Shown: positions 8,715 to 17,902 of the stretch, in pieces
Layout of the letters: the number at the start of each line of letters is the position of its first letter
Position numbering within the stretch: position 1 is the stretch's first letter
Assembly: GCA_963700895.1 (NCBI GenBank)
Contig: CAVOZI010000004.1
Span: forward strand, 62,001-126,000
DNA length: 64,000 nucleotides
DNA from: Anderseniella sp963700895
Lineage (GTDB): Bacteria > Pseudomonadota > Alphaproteobacteria > Rhizobiales > Aestuariivirgaceae
Direction of reading: 5' to 3'
Program-made: the position numbers and the translations under genes
Notes under the pieces: model-generated
The model's database searches: none
What the model was told of the DNA's origin: nothing
What the model saw: the letters and a program-made list of their open reading frames with translations, nothing else

Positions 8715-9356
8715 TCAGTTTCCGATCTGGATGCGCATGAGCGCAAGCAGGTATTTCACATACTCCGAGAACCACAGCCTGAGGGCTGTGATGCTGTGAA
8801 GGGGATCGCGACCATCACGGCCCGCCACCGGGCAGGCAACCAGTTGGGCTTTCGGCACGACGCGGGAAAACTCCTTGACCGCCCGAAGGATGTGGTAGTC
8901 GCTGGTGACGATCAGCAGCCGGCCATATCCCCGTTCTTCGGCCCAGCGGCGTGCTTCTTCGGCATTGCCCCTGGTATCGGGGGCCCGCCTGTCAAGGTCG
9001 ATGCAGCAGCGGAACAGGTCGCGTCCGGTGCCGGTGACGCGGCGCAATTCACGGGCCGTGGTTTGCGGATGGACGCCCGAAATGAGCAGGCGCCCGGCTG
9101 CCTTGTCTTCAAGCAGCCGGATGGCAGCGGAGATGCGTTCCGGGCCCCCGGTCAGCACCACGATGCCGTCTGCCTTTGGGCTGTCCGGGCAGGTCAGTGC
9201 GCTTGACTGATACCAAAAGCTGTAGAAGCCACCGAGGACCACCAGCACGGCACATGCGGCAATGATGCTACTGCGCACCAGCATCGCGCGCATGCCGGTC
9301 CGCGGGCCGTGTGGCGGTTCTGCCACGGGTTCAGGGCTGAGCGGGTCTGTGGTCAT
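8715..9356 (-). CDS. YdcF family (DUF218) membrane-anchored protein
   Basis: A 213-residue protein with one N-terminal membrane segment (SIIAACAVLVVLGGFYSFWY) and a DUF218/YdcF domain. Family blocks are ADGIVVLTGGPERISAAI, a middle segment DTRGNAEEARRWA, and LLIVTSDYHILRA with conserved Ser, Asp and His. The related SanA and ElyC proteins act on the cell envelope, but the biochemical role is unproven. It lies between ftsX and plsC on the same strand; the gap to ftsX is about 110 bases. The context suggests an envelope function. Confidence 0.82.
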   Translation of the reverse strand: MTTDPLSPEPVAEPPHGPRTGMRAMLVRSSIIAACAVLVVLGGFYSFWYQSSALTCPDSPKADGIVVLTGGPERISAAIRLLEDKAAGRLLISGVHPQTTARELRRVTGTGRDLFRCCIDLDRRAPDTRGNAEEARRWAEERGYGRLLIVTSDYHILRAVKEFSRVVPKAQLVACPVAGRDGRDPLHSITALRLWFSEYVKYLLALMRIQIGN

Positions 9357-9464
9357 GCACCGATTGCGTCCGCAGCGCGCTTGCTGCAGCGTCCTTCCTC
9401 CCCCTTGCCAAGCCGCGACCGGCCTTGCCGGATCACGGTATCCTGTCCAAAGCCTTATGCCTGT

Positions 9465-10409
9465 TCAGAACATGGCCTTCAAGACGCGAGAAATGGACAG
9501 CCGGGCGGTGATGAGGGAAATGACCGTGGCGACCACCGGCACGGCAAGGAAAGCGACATAGTTGGTGCTGCTGGTCCCCAGCGGATCGTACAGGAATGCC
9601 TTGACCGGACCGGCGAGCCGCCCGCTGCCGAAGCCCAGCAGGACGAAGGTAATGAAGCCCAGCAGCGCGCCGATCAATCCGGCTTTCAGACCGGTCAGAC
9701 AGAACCGCCACAACACCTCGCGCGAGATGAAGCCATCACGCGCGCCGGCGAGATACAGCACCTCGATGACCTCGCGGTTCACCTCCATGGCGGCGCGGGT
9801 GGCATAGACCACCAGCACCGCGGCTGCCGCTGCGATCAGGCTCAGCACTGCAATGGCCAGCCAGGTCAGCGTTCCGGCCATGGAAACGAGCTCGGCCTGC
9901 CAGCGCCGGTGCGTATCGAGGGTGGCTGACGGTACTTCTGCAGCCAGCCGCGCCCGCAGGCCTTCAAGGTCGGGCGGACTGGACTTGTCGATGCTGACAT
10001 TGATCAGTTGCGGCACCGGCAGGTCCTCAAGGATGGCCGCCTGGCCAAGCCAGGGTTCGAGCAAACGGCGCGCCTCGGCAGCTGTAACCACGGTGACGGA
10101 GCTGATGCCGGGAGTGTCGCGCAGGATGCGCGCAGCACGCGCGCTGTCCCCGTCCACGTCGACCCCGTCGGCGGCAGAGATCTGGACCGTCACCTCGCTG
10201 GCGACCTGCGACGTCCAGTTGTTGACTGCTGCCGAGGTCATCAGCAGGGCGCCGATGGCCAGCACGGCCAGGTAACACATCGCCGCCATGGCGGTCATCA
10301 GCGTCATGTGGGGCGCTGTCGCCTCTGGGATGACCGGCGCCATGCCGGTCACCAGCACAGGCTTGCCCGTAACTGGGCTGCCTTCAGCCTTCATGACTGG
10401 TGGCTTCAT
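9465..10409 (-). CDS. ftsX: Cell division ABC permease FtsX
   Basis: Membrane partner of FtsE; the complex at the septum activates peptidoglycan hydrolases. One membrane segment near residues 40-60 precedes a periplasmic domain of about 110 residues (TVQISAADGVD to ATLDTHRRW), followed by three membrane segments (LTWLAIAVLSLIAAAAAVLV, then two more toward the C-terminus). This is the FtsX topology. I chose ATG 10409 because it overlaps the ftsE stop as ATGA; a GTG nine bases earlier is possible. The cytoplasmic N-terminal tail before the first segment is proline-rich. Confidence 0.9.
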   Translation of the reverse strand: MKPPVMKAEGSPVTGKPVLVTGMAPVIPEATAPHMTLMTAMAAMCYLAVLAIGALLMTSAAVNNWTSQVASEVTVQISAADGVDVDGDSARAARILRDTPGISSVTVVTAAEARRLLEPWLGQAAILEDLPVPQLINVSIDKSSPPDLEGLRARLAAEVPSATLDTHRRWQAELVSMAGTLTWLAIAVLSLIAAAAAVLVVYATRAAMEVNREVIEVLYLAGARDGFISREVLWRFCLTGLKAGLIGALLGFITFVLLGFGSGRLAGPVKAFLYDPLGTSSTNYVAFLAVPVVATVISLITARLSISRVLKAMF

Positions 10410-11071
10410 GGCTCCCACTCCGTGTGTCCGTTGGCAAGGAGCAATACTGGTACGTCAAAGGTCTCCAGCAGGTGCGTGTCATGGGTGGCGATCAGCACGG
10501 TGGTGCCGAACTGGTTGAGCTGGCGGAACAGTTTCATCAGTCTCAGCGCCAGCGCGGGATCGACGTTGCCGGTGGGCTCGTCGGCCAGCAGCAGTTCGGG
10601 GCTCGACACCACGGCACGGGCGATGGCGGCACGCTGTTTCTCGCCGCCGGACAGGACCGGCGGATAGGAATTGGCGTGATGGTCGAGGCCCACCCAGTCC
10701 AGCAGTTCCATGACGTTGTCGCGGTAGTCGCCGAGCTTCTGGCCGCGGATGCGCAGCGGCAGCGCGACGTTCTCGAAGGTGGTCAGATGATCGAGCAGGC
10801 GGAACTCCTGGAATACCACGCCGATGCGGCGGCGCAGATCGGGCAGGCGGGTGCGGGGCAGTGCCCCGACATTCTCTCCGAACAGGGTGATCATGCCGCG
10901 GGTGGGCTTCAACGCCAGGAACAGCATGCGCATCAGCGAGGTCTTGCCGGCGCCCGACGCCCCGGTGAGAAAGCTGAAAGACCCTGTTTCCAGGGTCAGG
11001 TTCAGGTCCTTGAGCACTTCCGGTCCGGTGCCGTAGCGCAACCCCACATTTTCAAAACGCACAATGGACAA
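10406..11071 (-). CDS. ftsE: Cell division ATP-binding protein FtsE
   Basis: ATPase of the FtsEX complex. Walker A is GASGAGKTS at residues 37-45, the signature LSGGEKQR at 140-147 and Walker B LLLADEP near 160-166, with the switch histidine in LIATHDTHLL. The block VVFQEFRLLDHLTTFENVALP is typical of FtsE. The start is TTG 11071, preceded by a GGGAA ribosome site; no in-frame ATG fits without losing conserved residues. It is the first gene of the ftsE-ftsX series and is divergent from the zinc-ribbon gene. Confidence 0.92.
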   Translation of the reverse strand: MSIVRFENVGLRYGTGPEVLKDLNLTLETGSFSFLTGASGAGKTSLMRMLFLALKPTRGMITLFGENVGALPRTRLPDLRRRIGVVFQEFRLLDHLTTFENVALPLRIRGQKLGDYRDNVMELLDWVGLDHHANSYPPVLSGGEKQRAAIARAVVSSPELLLADEPTGNVDPALALRLMKLFRQLNQFGTTVLIATHDTHLLETFDVPVLLLANGHTEWEP

Positions 11072-11247
11072 CTGGATTTCCCGTTAGCCGGTTCAGCGGA
11101 GTTTCAGGTATTTACGCCGAATTAACCGTAATCCGGCTTTACTCTTGCAATCGATTTAATCTGGTTTCTGGCGTCGTCGCAGATCTCTCATGCTTCCTGA
11201 TGCCGATGAGCCGGAGCAACCCGAATCAGCAGTTCCGGATAACGCAA

Positions 11248-11964
11248 ATGATAGTCTCCTGCCCCTCATGTGCAACCGAGTACGATCTGCCGAGGTCAGC
11301 GGCAACAGATGCCACCCTGATGCGGTGCGGGGCATGCGGTCATGGCTGGATCGAGGCGCATGCGACCGAGGTGAGTGACCTGGTGCCGGTGAACGGCGAT
11401 GCGATGCAGCAGGCAGGTCAAGGCGAAGACGATAATGACGCCCGGGTGATGGCAGAAGCCCGCAAGATCGCCAGGGCGGCGCGGATGGCCGAACAGAAGG
11501 CCAGGGCGGCACGTGAACGGCGCATGGCGCAGCTGCGCGGCTGGGCCGGACTGGCGGCCGGGATCTGCCTGGTGCTTGGCGGCATGGTAACGTTTCCCGA
11601 GCGCATCGTTCAGGCTGCTCCCGCGGTTTCCAAGTTGTACGAAATCGCTGGAAAGACGGTAAACATTTACGGCTTGTCCATCTCCGGCGTCGAGCAGCAG
11701 TACATGATCGTCAGCGGCCAGCCGGTGCTGGCGCTGCGTGGCCAGATCGCCAACATCACGGATGAGGACCGGCGCGTGCTGCCGTTGCGCTTCGTGCTCA
11801 AGGATGAGAACGGCGCCGAACTGCATGCCTGGACCTTGCACAGCACCGGCAAGGGCCCGATCGGGGCGGGGGCAGTGTCAAGCTTCGTCACCCGCCTGGC
11901 GGCACCGCCGGAAGGCGTGGAAAGCGTTGAAATCCGCTTTGCCAAGCCGGGTGAATTGGGCTGA
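11248..11964 (+). CDS. Zinc-ribbon (MJ0042) and DUF3426 membrane protein
   Basis: N-terminal MJ0042-type zinc ribbon with two CxxC knuckles (SCPSCATEYDL and MRCGACGHGW) within the first 35 residues. A charged helical stretch follows (MAEARKIARAARMAEQKARAA), then one membrane segment near residue 110 and a DUF3426-like outer domain (VLALRGQIANITDEDRRVLPL). I chose ATG 11248 because it places the zinc ribbon at the start; the frame is open further upstream. The function is not established. It faces away from ftsE, as in other Hyphomicrobiales, and ends 14 bases before hpt. Confidence 0.82.
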   Translation: MIVSCPSCATEYDLPRSAATDATLMRCGACGHGWIEAHATEVSDLVPVNGDAMQQAGQGEDDNDARVMAEARKIARAARMAEQKARAARERRMAQLRGWAGLAAGICLVLGGMVTFPERIVQAAPAVSKLYEIAGKTVNIYGLSISGVEQQYMIVSGQPVLALRGQIANITDEDRRVLPLRFVLKDENGAELHAWTLHSTGKGPIGAGAVSSFVTRLAAPPEGVESVEIRFAKPGELG

Positions 11965-11977
11965 ACTTGCGTCCAGC

Positions 11978-12526
11978 ATGAGCGCAGTGGAAATCGATGG
12001 CCACCTTATAGAGGTGCTGTTCAGCGAGGCGGAGATCGCTTCGCGGGTGCGCGATATTGCGGCCGGCGTGGCTGCCCGCAAGCCGCAGAAGCTGCTGGTG
12101 GTGCCGGTGCTCAAGGGCAGCTTCATCTTCGCCGCCGACCTGCTGCGTGCCATGCACGGGGCGGGACTTTCACCGGAAGTGGACTTCATGATGCTGGCCA
12201 GCTACCGGGCTCGGACCTCCTCATCGGGCCAGATCGAGGTGCTGCGCGACATCGAGACCGACGTACGCGGCCGAGACGTGCTGCTGATCGATGACATTCT
12301 GGAATCCGGACGCACTCTCGCCTATGCCAAGGACTTGCTTGCGGCGCGTGGTGCCCGCAACGTGTTGACGGCTGTGCTGCTGGACAAGCCGGGCCACCGG
12401 GCAGCCGAGCTGGATGCCGACTTCAAGGGCTTCGATTGCCCCGACCGGTTCGTGGTGGGCTATGGCATGGACATGGCCCATGCCTTCCGCGAGCTGCCGT
12501 TCGTCGGCCACGTGAAAAAATCCTGA
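11978..12526 (+). CDS. hpt: Hypoxanthine phosphoribosyltransferase
   Basis: Purine salvage enzyme joining hypoxanthine (and probably guanine) to PRPP. The PRPP loop is VLLIDDILESGRTLAYA near residues 98-114. Other family features are VPVLKGSFIFAADLLR, the flexible-loop region MLASYRARTSSSGQIEV, and FVVGYGMDMAHAFRELPFVG at the C-terminus. The length of 182 residues is normal. It starts 14 bases after the zinc-ribbon gene and is probably in the same transcript. A strong hairpin follows 14 bases after its stop. Confidence 0.9.
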   Translation: MSAVEIDGHLIEVLFSEAEIASRVRDIAAGVAARKPQKLLVVPVLKGSFIFAADLLRAMHGAGLSPEVDFMMLASYRARTSSSGQIEVLRDIETDVRGRDVLLIDDILESGRTLAYAKDLLAARGARNVLTAVLLDKPGHRAAELDADFKGFDCPDRFVVGYGMDMAHAFRELPFVGHVKKS

Positions 12527-12540
12527 TCAACGCAGAGAAA

Positions 12541-12568
12541 AAGGGCAGCCCGTGCAGGGGCTGCCCTT
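12541..12568. terminator. Hairpin terminator between convergent genes
   Basis: A perfect 10-base stem (AAGGGCAGCC with GGCTGCCCTT) around an 8-base loop, lying between hpt on the plus strand and the TIGR02302 gene on the minus strand. Read on the minus strand the stem is followed by a run of five T, so it works best as a terminator there; on the plus strand there is no T run. The rest of the 258-base gap holds nothing I recognise. Confidence 0.65.
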
Positions 12569-12784
12569 CTCCGCGAGTGACATGGGCAGGTGAGGGCGGC
12601 CTGCCGCTGTCGGCATCCTTCCGGTCAGGGAGCACCGGTCAGATCAACAAGCGGGGAACCCGGTTTGCAGGGAGGAGGGGAGTAGGTCCCGCGCTCTTGT
12701 TGTTGATGACATTAGGTCTGCAAGCGCGCCGGCGATGTGCAGTTCGTCACATTGCGACAGGGCGAGGAACGGCTGGCGCCGGTC

Positions 12785-15403
12785 TCAGTAAAGTCCCTTG
12801 AGCAGCCGGTCGATATAGTCGAGCTCGATGCGCGGGCGGTCCGGTTCATTGGCGCGTGAACGCAGCGCATCCAGGATGCGGCGAGCACGCTCCACCGCTG
12901 CTTCGTCTGGCAGCATGTTGTCGCGCTGGCCATACTCTTCACCCTGCGACGGAAGCGGGCGGCCCAGCGGGTCGCGCTGGTCGGCGTCGCGGCCCTCTCC
13001 ATGGCGGCCGATATTGCCTTCGTTGCCGGTGCCCTGCTGCATCATCTGCTGGGCCATGTTGCGCGCGCCTTCGCGCAGGCCCCGCATGGCTTCGCCCTGG
13101 CTGCCGAGCGCCTCGTTGCGCTGGCCTTCGCCGAGTTCGCCGGCAGCTTCACCCATTTCCTGCTGCGCGCGGCCGAGACCGTCTCCAGGCTGCATGCCCT
13201 GCTGCTGCAGCTGTTCCATCAGCCGTTCAAGCATCTGGGCAAGATCCTGCTGCTGCTGCGACAGCTGGCCATTGCCGGGCGTCTGCTGCTCCGTCTGGCC
13301 GCGGCCGCCGGGCTCCTGACCTTCCTGGCCGGGCTGCATCTGGCCCTGGTTCTGATCGCCGGGCTGCGGCTGGCCGTCCTGAGGCATGCGGAAGGTCTGG
13401 TCCATCAGCTGCTGCTGGCGGCGCATCATCTCCGACAGTTGCTCAAGCATTCGAGCCATCGGCGAGTTGCGCTGCGGATTGGCCTGCTGCGGTTGGCCGG
13501 GGCGCAGGTTCTGCAGCATGTTTTCAAGCTCCGACAGCATTTGCTGGGCAGCATCGCGGGCACCGGACTTTGCCAGCTTCTCGATCATGTCCATCATCTG
13601 CTGGAGGTCGCGCGAGCGGATGGTCTGCTCGGCCTGCTGGTTCATCTGCTGTTGCTGCTGGTTGAACGCTTCCGGGTTCTTGCGCATCTCTTCCAGCATC
13701 TGCTGCTGCATGGCCTGCAGGTATTCGTTCATGGCCTCGCGCATCTGCTGCATCAGTTCGGCAATGCGCTCTTCCGACGCGCCTTCGGCCAGTGCCTTCT
13801 CCAGTTCCTTCTTGATGGCCTGAAGCTTCTTCAGGGCATCTGGCAGGTTGCCGCTTTCGATCGACAGGGCGATCTCCCAGAGCATGCCTGCCACCTGGCG
13901 AACCTCTTCATGGGTGCTGGCACGGTAGAGGCTTGCTGCCGCAGTACGGATGCCGAGGTAGACGCCCGAGCTTTCGATCAGTCCTTCAGGCCAGACCATC
14001 AAGGCCAGCAGGGCGCGCACCACGTCGCGCTCGCCTTCAGGATGCAGGAACAGGTTGCGGCGCTGCTCGACCAAGGCTTGCGCCAGCGGCTTGGAGAACG
14101 GGCGCTCCGGCAGCTTGAACTTCAGCACGTCGCTGGAGCCGGTTTGACCGGCCTGGTCGGTGGCGTCGAGCACCAGCTCGACCTCGAGTCCCGCCCAGGG
14201 GTGTTCGGTGAGGTCCTGGAAGCCCTTGCCCTCGGCCTGGCGCGGATTGATCTTCTGCAGGGACAAGGCGAAGTCCGGTGCGGCTTTCAGGAACTCGTTG
14301 TCTTCCGGCGGAATGCTGTGGTCATCAAACTGGCCTTCCGCCAGTTTCAGCCGCGCAGCCAGCGAGGTCACGCCATAATCATCCGAAACCTTCCACGGCA
14401 GCGCAAATCCGCCGGAGGGCGTGATCTCGATGGCTGACGGGATAGTGACGACGGGCGGTTCATCGGCAATCACGGTCACTGGCCAGGAGCCCATGTCGCG
14501 GTCGCCGGCGGTGATGCTGACGATGGCGGTGCGATCCAGCGTGGCGCGCAGTTCCTGCGCCGCTGGCTGCGGTGCGCCTTTGGTGGCGGGCTCGGGCACG
14601 ATGCTGGCAATTATCGCCGGCTTGCCCTCGGCATCGCTGGCGGACGGGTCGAGCAGGGTGATGGTCAGGTCGTCCGAGCCGGCCAGACGGGCCACCAGTT
14701 CCGAGCCTTGCGGCACTGCCACCGGCGGCAGGGGCGCAGTTGCGCCATCTGCTGCCATGACGGCGGCTGGCCGCGTCAGCAGGACTGGCGGGCGAGCCGT
14801 GTAGGCCGGCGGGTTCAGCCAGGCATCTAGCGTGAGCGAGGCAGCCGGCACCGGCGCCGTCAACGCGACCGCCTCGGTTACCCGTTCGCGCCAGCTGCCC
14901 GCCGTCAGCACGCCAGCTGCGATGAGCGCCAGCGCCAGCGCATTGCGCAGCGCGTTCTGGTCGATGCGGGGCAATGGCGAGCGTGGACTGCCAGCCTTGA
15001 GGTGCTCCATCTCGCGGGCCATGCGCTCGCGGTGGGCCTGCCACAGGGCTTTCTGCTCAGGTGTCGCCGATGCTTCGTCAGCCAGCGTATCGGTGAAGCT
15101 TGTGGCGGGCCGGTGCCTGATGCCCGAGCGTTTCTCGATGCGGGCGATGGCCTCGTTCTCCGTGGGCCAGGACAGCCGGGCGAGGGGGCGCACGCTCCAC
15201 GCAAAGACTATGACGGTAACGGCTGCCGCAGCCAGTTTGGCCCAGGCGGGCAGCAGCGCGACAAGTCCTGACAGGAGGCTGAGCAGCACCAGCCCGGTGA
15301 TCATCATCGCCGGGAACAGCGCTTCCAGCAGCCGCTCCCAGGCCAGGGCTAGACGGGCCAGCCGGATCTTGCGGGCAAGGATGTGTTCCGGGTTTGCGCT
15401 CAT
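12785..15403 (-). CDS. TIGR02302 / DUF4175 family membrane protein
   Basis: A large protein of 872 residues conserved in alphaproteobacteria with unknown function. Two N-terminal membrane segments lie between residues 25 and 75. Next comes a long, proline- and alanine-rich outer region with beta-type repeats (residues about 150-430), then an alpha-helical segment rich in glutamine and methionine (residues about 530-790, for example QQMLEEMRKNPEAFNQQQQ) that probably forms coiled coils. The C-terminus ends with EPDRPRIELDYIDRLLKGLY. It follows lysA by 13 bases, the usual argH-lptM-lysA-TIGR02302 order. Antisense frames over the Gln-rich part are long but are composition artefacts. Confidence 0.85.
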   Translation of the reverse strand: MSANPEHILARKIRLARLALAWERLLEALFPAMMITGLVLLSLLSGLVALLPAWAKLAAAAVTVIVFAWSVRPLARLSWPTENEAIARIEKRSGIRHRPATSFTDTLADEASATPEQKALWQAHRERMAREMEHLKAGSPRSPLPRIDQNALRNALALALIAAGVLTAGSWRERVTEAVALTAPVPAASLTLDAWLNPPAYTARPPVLLTRPAAVMAADGATAPLPPVAVPQGSELVARLAGSDDLTITLLDPSASDAEGKPAIIASIVPEPATKGAPQPAAQELRATLDRTAIVSITAGDRDMGSWPVTVIADEPPVVTIPSAIEITPSGGFALPWKVSDDYGVTSLAARLKLAEGQFDDHSIPPEDNEFLKAAPDFALSLQKINPRQAEGKGFQDLTEHPWAGLEVELVLDATDQAGQTGSSDVLKFKLPERPFSKPLAQALVEQRRNLFLHPEGERDVVRALLALMVWPEGLIESSGVYLGIRTAAASLYRASTHEEVRQVAGMLWEIALSIESGNLPDALKKLQAIKKELEKALAEGASEERIAELMQQMREAMNEYLQAMQQQMLEEMRKNPEAFNQQQQQMNQQAEQTIRSRDLQQMMDMIEKLAKSGARDAAQQMLSELENMLQNLRPGQPQQANPQRNSPMARMLEQLSEMMRRQQQLMDQTFRMPQDGQPQPGDQNQGQMQPGQEGQEPGGRGQTEQQTPGNGQLSQQQQDLAQMLERLMEQLQQQGMQPGDGLGRAQQEMGEAAGELGEGQRNEALGSQGEAMRGLREGARNMAQQMMQQGTGNEGNIGRHGEGRDADQRDPLGRPLPSQGEEYGQRDNMLPDEAAVERARRILDALRSRANEPDRPRIELDYIDRLLKGLY

Positions 15404-15528
15404 GCTCCGATGATCCTAGCACAGTGCGGCAAAAACAAGGGACAGCATTGAGCCGTCTTCGAGACCGGTAAACGAAAATGTGATCGCAGCGGTTCCCCCC
15501 CGCGCCTGACGGCGCCGGGTATCGACCG

Positions 15529-16798
15529 TCAGTGCTGCCAGGATGCCAGCCGGTCGAGACCGATCAGGTCCTCGTAGGACTGGCGCGGCCGGATGATGGC
15601 GTACCTTGCTCCATTGACCAGCACCTCCGGCACCAGCGGCCTGGTGTTGTATGTGCAGGCCTGCACCGCGCCATAGGCGCCGGCTGTCATGACCGAGATC
15701 AGGTCGCCCGGTTCCAGCTGCGGCAGGTCGCGGTTCTGGGCTAGATAGTCGCCCGAACTCGCAGACCGGACCAACGATGTCGGCCAGGCTGTGCGGCGTG
15801 GACTTGCGAGCCTCTTTCACCGGGATGATCTCGTGGTAGGCGTCATACAGCGTCGGCCGGATCAGGTCGTTCATGGCGGCATCGACAATGACGAAGCGCT
15901 TGTCACCGGTTTCCTTCACGTGGATGACACGCGACACCAGGATGCCGGCATTGCCGGCGATCATGCGGCCCGGTTCCATGACGAACTTGCAGTCCAGGTG
16001 ACCGAGCGTGTCCTTCACAAGAGCGGCGTATTCGTCCGGATGGGGCGGCACGTCATTGGTGCCGCGATAAGGCACGCCTAGTCCGCCACCTATATCGACG
16101 TGGCTGATCGGATGGCCGTCGGCGCGCAGTTCCTTCACCAGTCCGGCCAGAATGGTGTAGGCCTCGGCGTATGGCTCCAGCGTGGTAATCTGCGAGCCGA
16201 TGTGCATGTCCACGCCGGTGATGCGCAGGTTGTCGAGGCTTGCGGCGCGGGCATAGACCTCGCGGGCACGGGTCATCGAGATGCCGAACTTGTTGTCCGA
16301 CTTGCCGGTGGTGATCTTGGCGTGGGTCTTCGCATCCACGTCCGGGTTGACGCGGATCGAGATGTTGGCGGTTTCACCCAGCCGCTGGGCGATGGCGGAG
16401 AGCAGTTCCAGTTCCGGTTCGCTCTCGACGTTGAAACAGGCAATGCCCTCGCGCAGCGCCAACGACATCTCGGCCGCTGTCTTGCCGACGCCGGAAAACA
16501 CAATGCGGCGGCCTGGAACGCCGGCCGCCAGCGCACGGCGCAGTTCACCTTCCGACACCACGTCCATGCCGGCGCCGAGGTCGGCCAGCGTCTTGATGAC
16601 GGCCTGGTTGGAGTTGGCCTTCATGGCATAGCAGATCATCATGTCGAGACCTGCAAATGCCTTTCGCAGCACCTCGTAATGACGGGTCAGGGTGGCGGTC
16701 GAATAGCAGTAGAACGGGGTTTCCAGGTCAAGCGCGAGCTCGGCAAGGGAGACGTCTTCGGCGTGCAGGACGCCATCGCGGTAGCTGAAGTGGTGCAT
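15529..16798 (-). CDS. lysA: Diaminopimelate decarboxylase, frameshifted
   Basis: PLP enzyme making lysine from meso-diaminopimelate, the last step of lysine synthesis. The first frame from ATG 16798 has the PLP-lysine region MMICYAMKANSNQAV, GVGKTAAEM, VDMHIGSQI and FVMEPGRMIAGNAG, and reaches VGPVCE. The second frame continues with SGDYLAQNRDLP, AGAYGAVQACTYNTRP and ends at 15529. The span is 3n+1. At 15755-15760 the plus strand reads GAACTC; deleting one A restores the catalytic Cys-Glu-Ser-Gly-Asp motif exactly. I therefore read it as an intact gene with one extra base in the sequence. It lies between lptM and the TIGR02302 gene. Confidence 0.88.
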
Positions 16799-16876
16799 GG
16801 GGCGGCAAATCCGGAAAAAAATCGATGAACGTCAACGGGCTGGGGCATCTTCAGGGCACCGCATGCGCCGTCCTTG

Positions 16877-17026
16877 TCACTGCGGTTTGATCAGCGGATC
16901 AATGGCAGCGGGCTCGTCCGGATCGGGCGCAGCCGCGCCGGGTGGCGGCTCCAGAGGTCCGCGCACGCCGCAGCCGGCAAGCAGGCCCGCCAGCAGGGCA
17001 AAAATGAGTAGGCTGCGCAGGTTCAT
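16877..17026 (-). CDS. lptM: Small lipoprotein, LptM-like
   Basis: A 49-residue lipoprotein. The start is ATG 17026, giving MNLRSLLIFALLAGLLAGCG: a short basic start, a hydrophobic stretch and the lipobox Leu-Ala-Gly-Cys. The mature part GVRGPLEPPP matches the YifL/LptM family, whose members help assemble the LptDE lipopolysaccharide translocon in Escherichia coli. The position between argH and lysA is the usual one in alphaproteobacteria. Longer upstream starts in the frame add residues before the signal sequence and are rejected. The gene symbol rests on family resemblance and position. Confidence 0.75.
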   Translation of the reverse strand: MNLRSLLIFALLAGLLAGCGVRGPLEPPPGAAAPDPDEPAAIDPLIKPQ

Positions 17027-17142
17027 CGGTTTCCAGGTCCGGTCAGTCGTGGCGGCATCAAGATGGACCCGAGTTGTAACCCAAACTGGCTGCAGTGGCA
17101 AAGTGCGAACTGCAGCGCGGCGAAGCTGGCCGAAGCTGGCGG

Positions 17143-17781
17143 TTACTGGCCGGTTTCGGCGCTGACGGTCTGCACCTCGATCCAGTAACGCGAGTTGGTG
17201 GCCTCAAGCTGGTTGGGGAAGTCGATGATGCGCTCATCGTTGTGGGTTTCGCCGGGGGCAAGAGCAATCTTTTCCAGCCCCACGGTGCGCTGGCCGACCC
17301 GTGAACAGGCGCCGCGCAGCTCATTGGCCGACACGTCGGATTGCGGCGTCGAGAAGAACGACGGACAGGCGTACAGCATGATGCGCAATCCGACGTCGCG
17401 CGCAGTGTAGGTGCTGGAACGGTTGGCTATGCTGGTGACGAGGCGCCATTGCAGTGGGTTGGGGCGGGAGATCTCGCGTCCGCTGGTATCGGTTACGGTG
17501 GTTTCGGTGTTCGTCAGGCTTGAGGAATTGATCGCGATATCCGACGGTTTCAGTGCGCCGTAACGAACGGCTTCGGACTGACGCACCTGGTCGAGGCGTT
17601 GCGCGGTCGGCGCCGGGGCCCCTTCACCTGGCTGCTTCTCGCTCAGGGTGAGAGCAATCATCAAGACAGCGAACACGGCAGAGACCGCTGCCAGCAGTCC
17701 GCGCCGCCAGGTGGTGTTGCGGACGAACAGCCAGATCACGGCCACGGCGAGCAGGTAGATGATCAACCACCGCATACCCAA
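17143..17781 (-). CDS. Hypothetical membrane-anchored protein
   Basis: A 212-residue protein I do not recognise. Two hydrophobic segments lie in the first 50 residues (WLIIYLLAVAVIWLFV and GLLAAVSAVFAVLMIALTL). The rest is probably extracytoplasmic, with a domain that looks beta-rich (LQWRLVTSIANRSSTYTARDVGLR) and two cysteines (YACPSFF, LRGACS). It resembles proteins that carry an immunoglobulin-like outer domain, but I cannot name a family. It lies between argH and lptM on the same strand, with gaps of about 120 bases on each side, so co-transcription is possible. The start could be ATG 17781 or 17775. Confidence 0.65.
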   Translation of the reverse strand: MGMRWLIIYLLAVAVIWLFVRNTTWRRGLLAAVSAVFAVLMIALTLSEKQPGEGAPAPTAQRLDQVRQSEAVRYGALKPSDIAINSSSLTNTETTVTDTSGREISRPNPLQWRLVTSIANRSSTYTARDVGLRIMLYACPSFFSTPQSDVSANELRGACSRVGQRTVGLEKIALAPGETHNDERIIDFPNQLEATNSRYWIEVQTVSAETGQ

Positions 17782-17902
17782 GACTTGCCTCCAGCCATGA
17801 CCGGGAGCCGGAACGGCCCCCTCACTTCCAACACATAGTCATCTACCCTGCCCGGGGCAACGGGTCCGGTGCCGCCACAGGGTGCCGAGGGTTAATGCGG
17901 AT

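Noticed and set aside
13001..14437. A 478-codon plus-strand frame rich in Leu and His
   Set aside because: Complement of the Gln/Met-rich helical region of the TIGR02302 protein; composition artefact.
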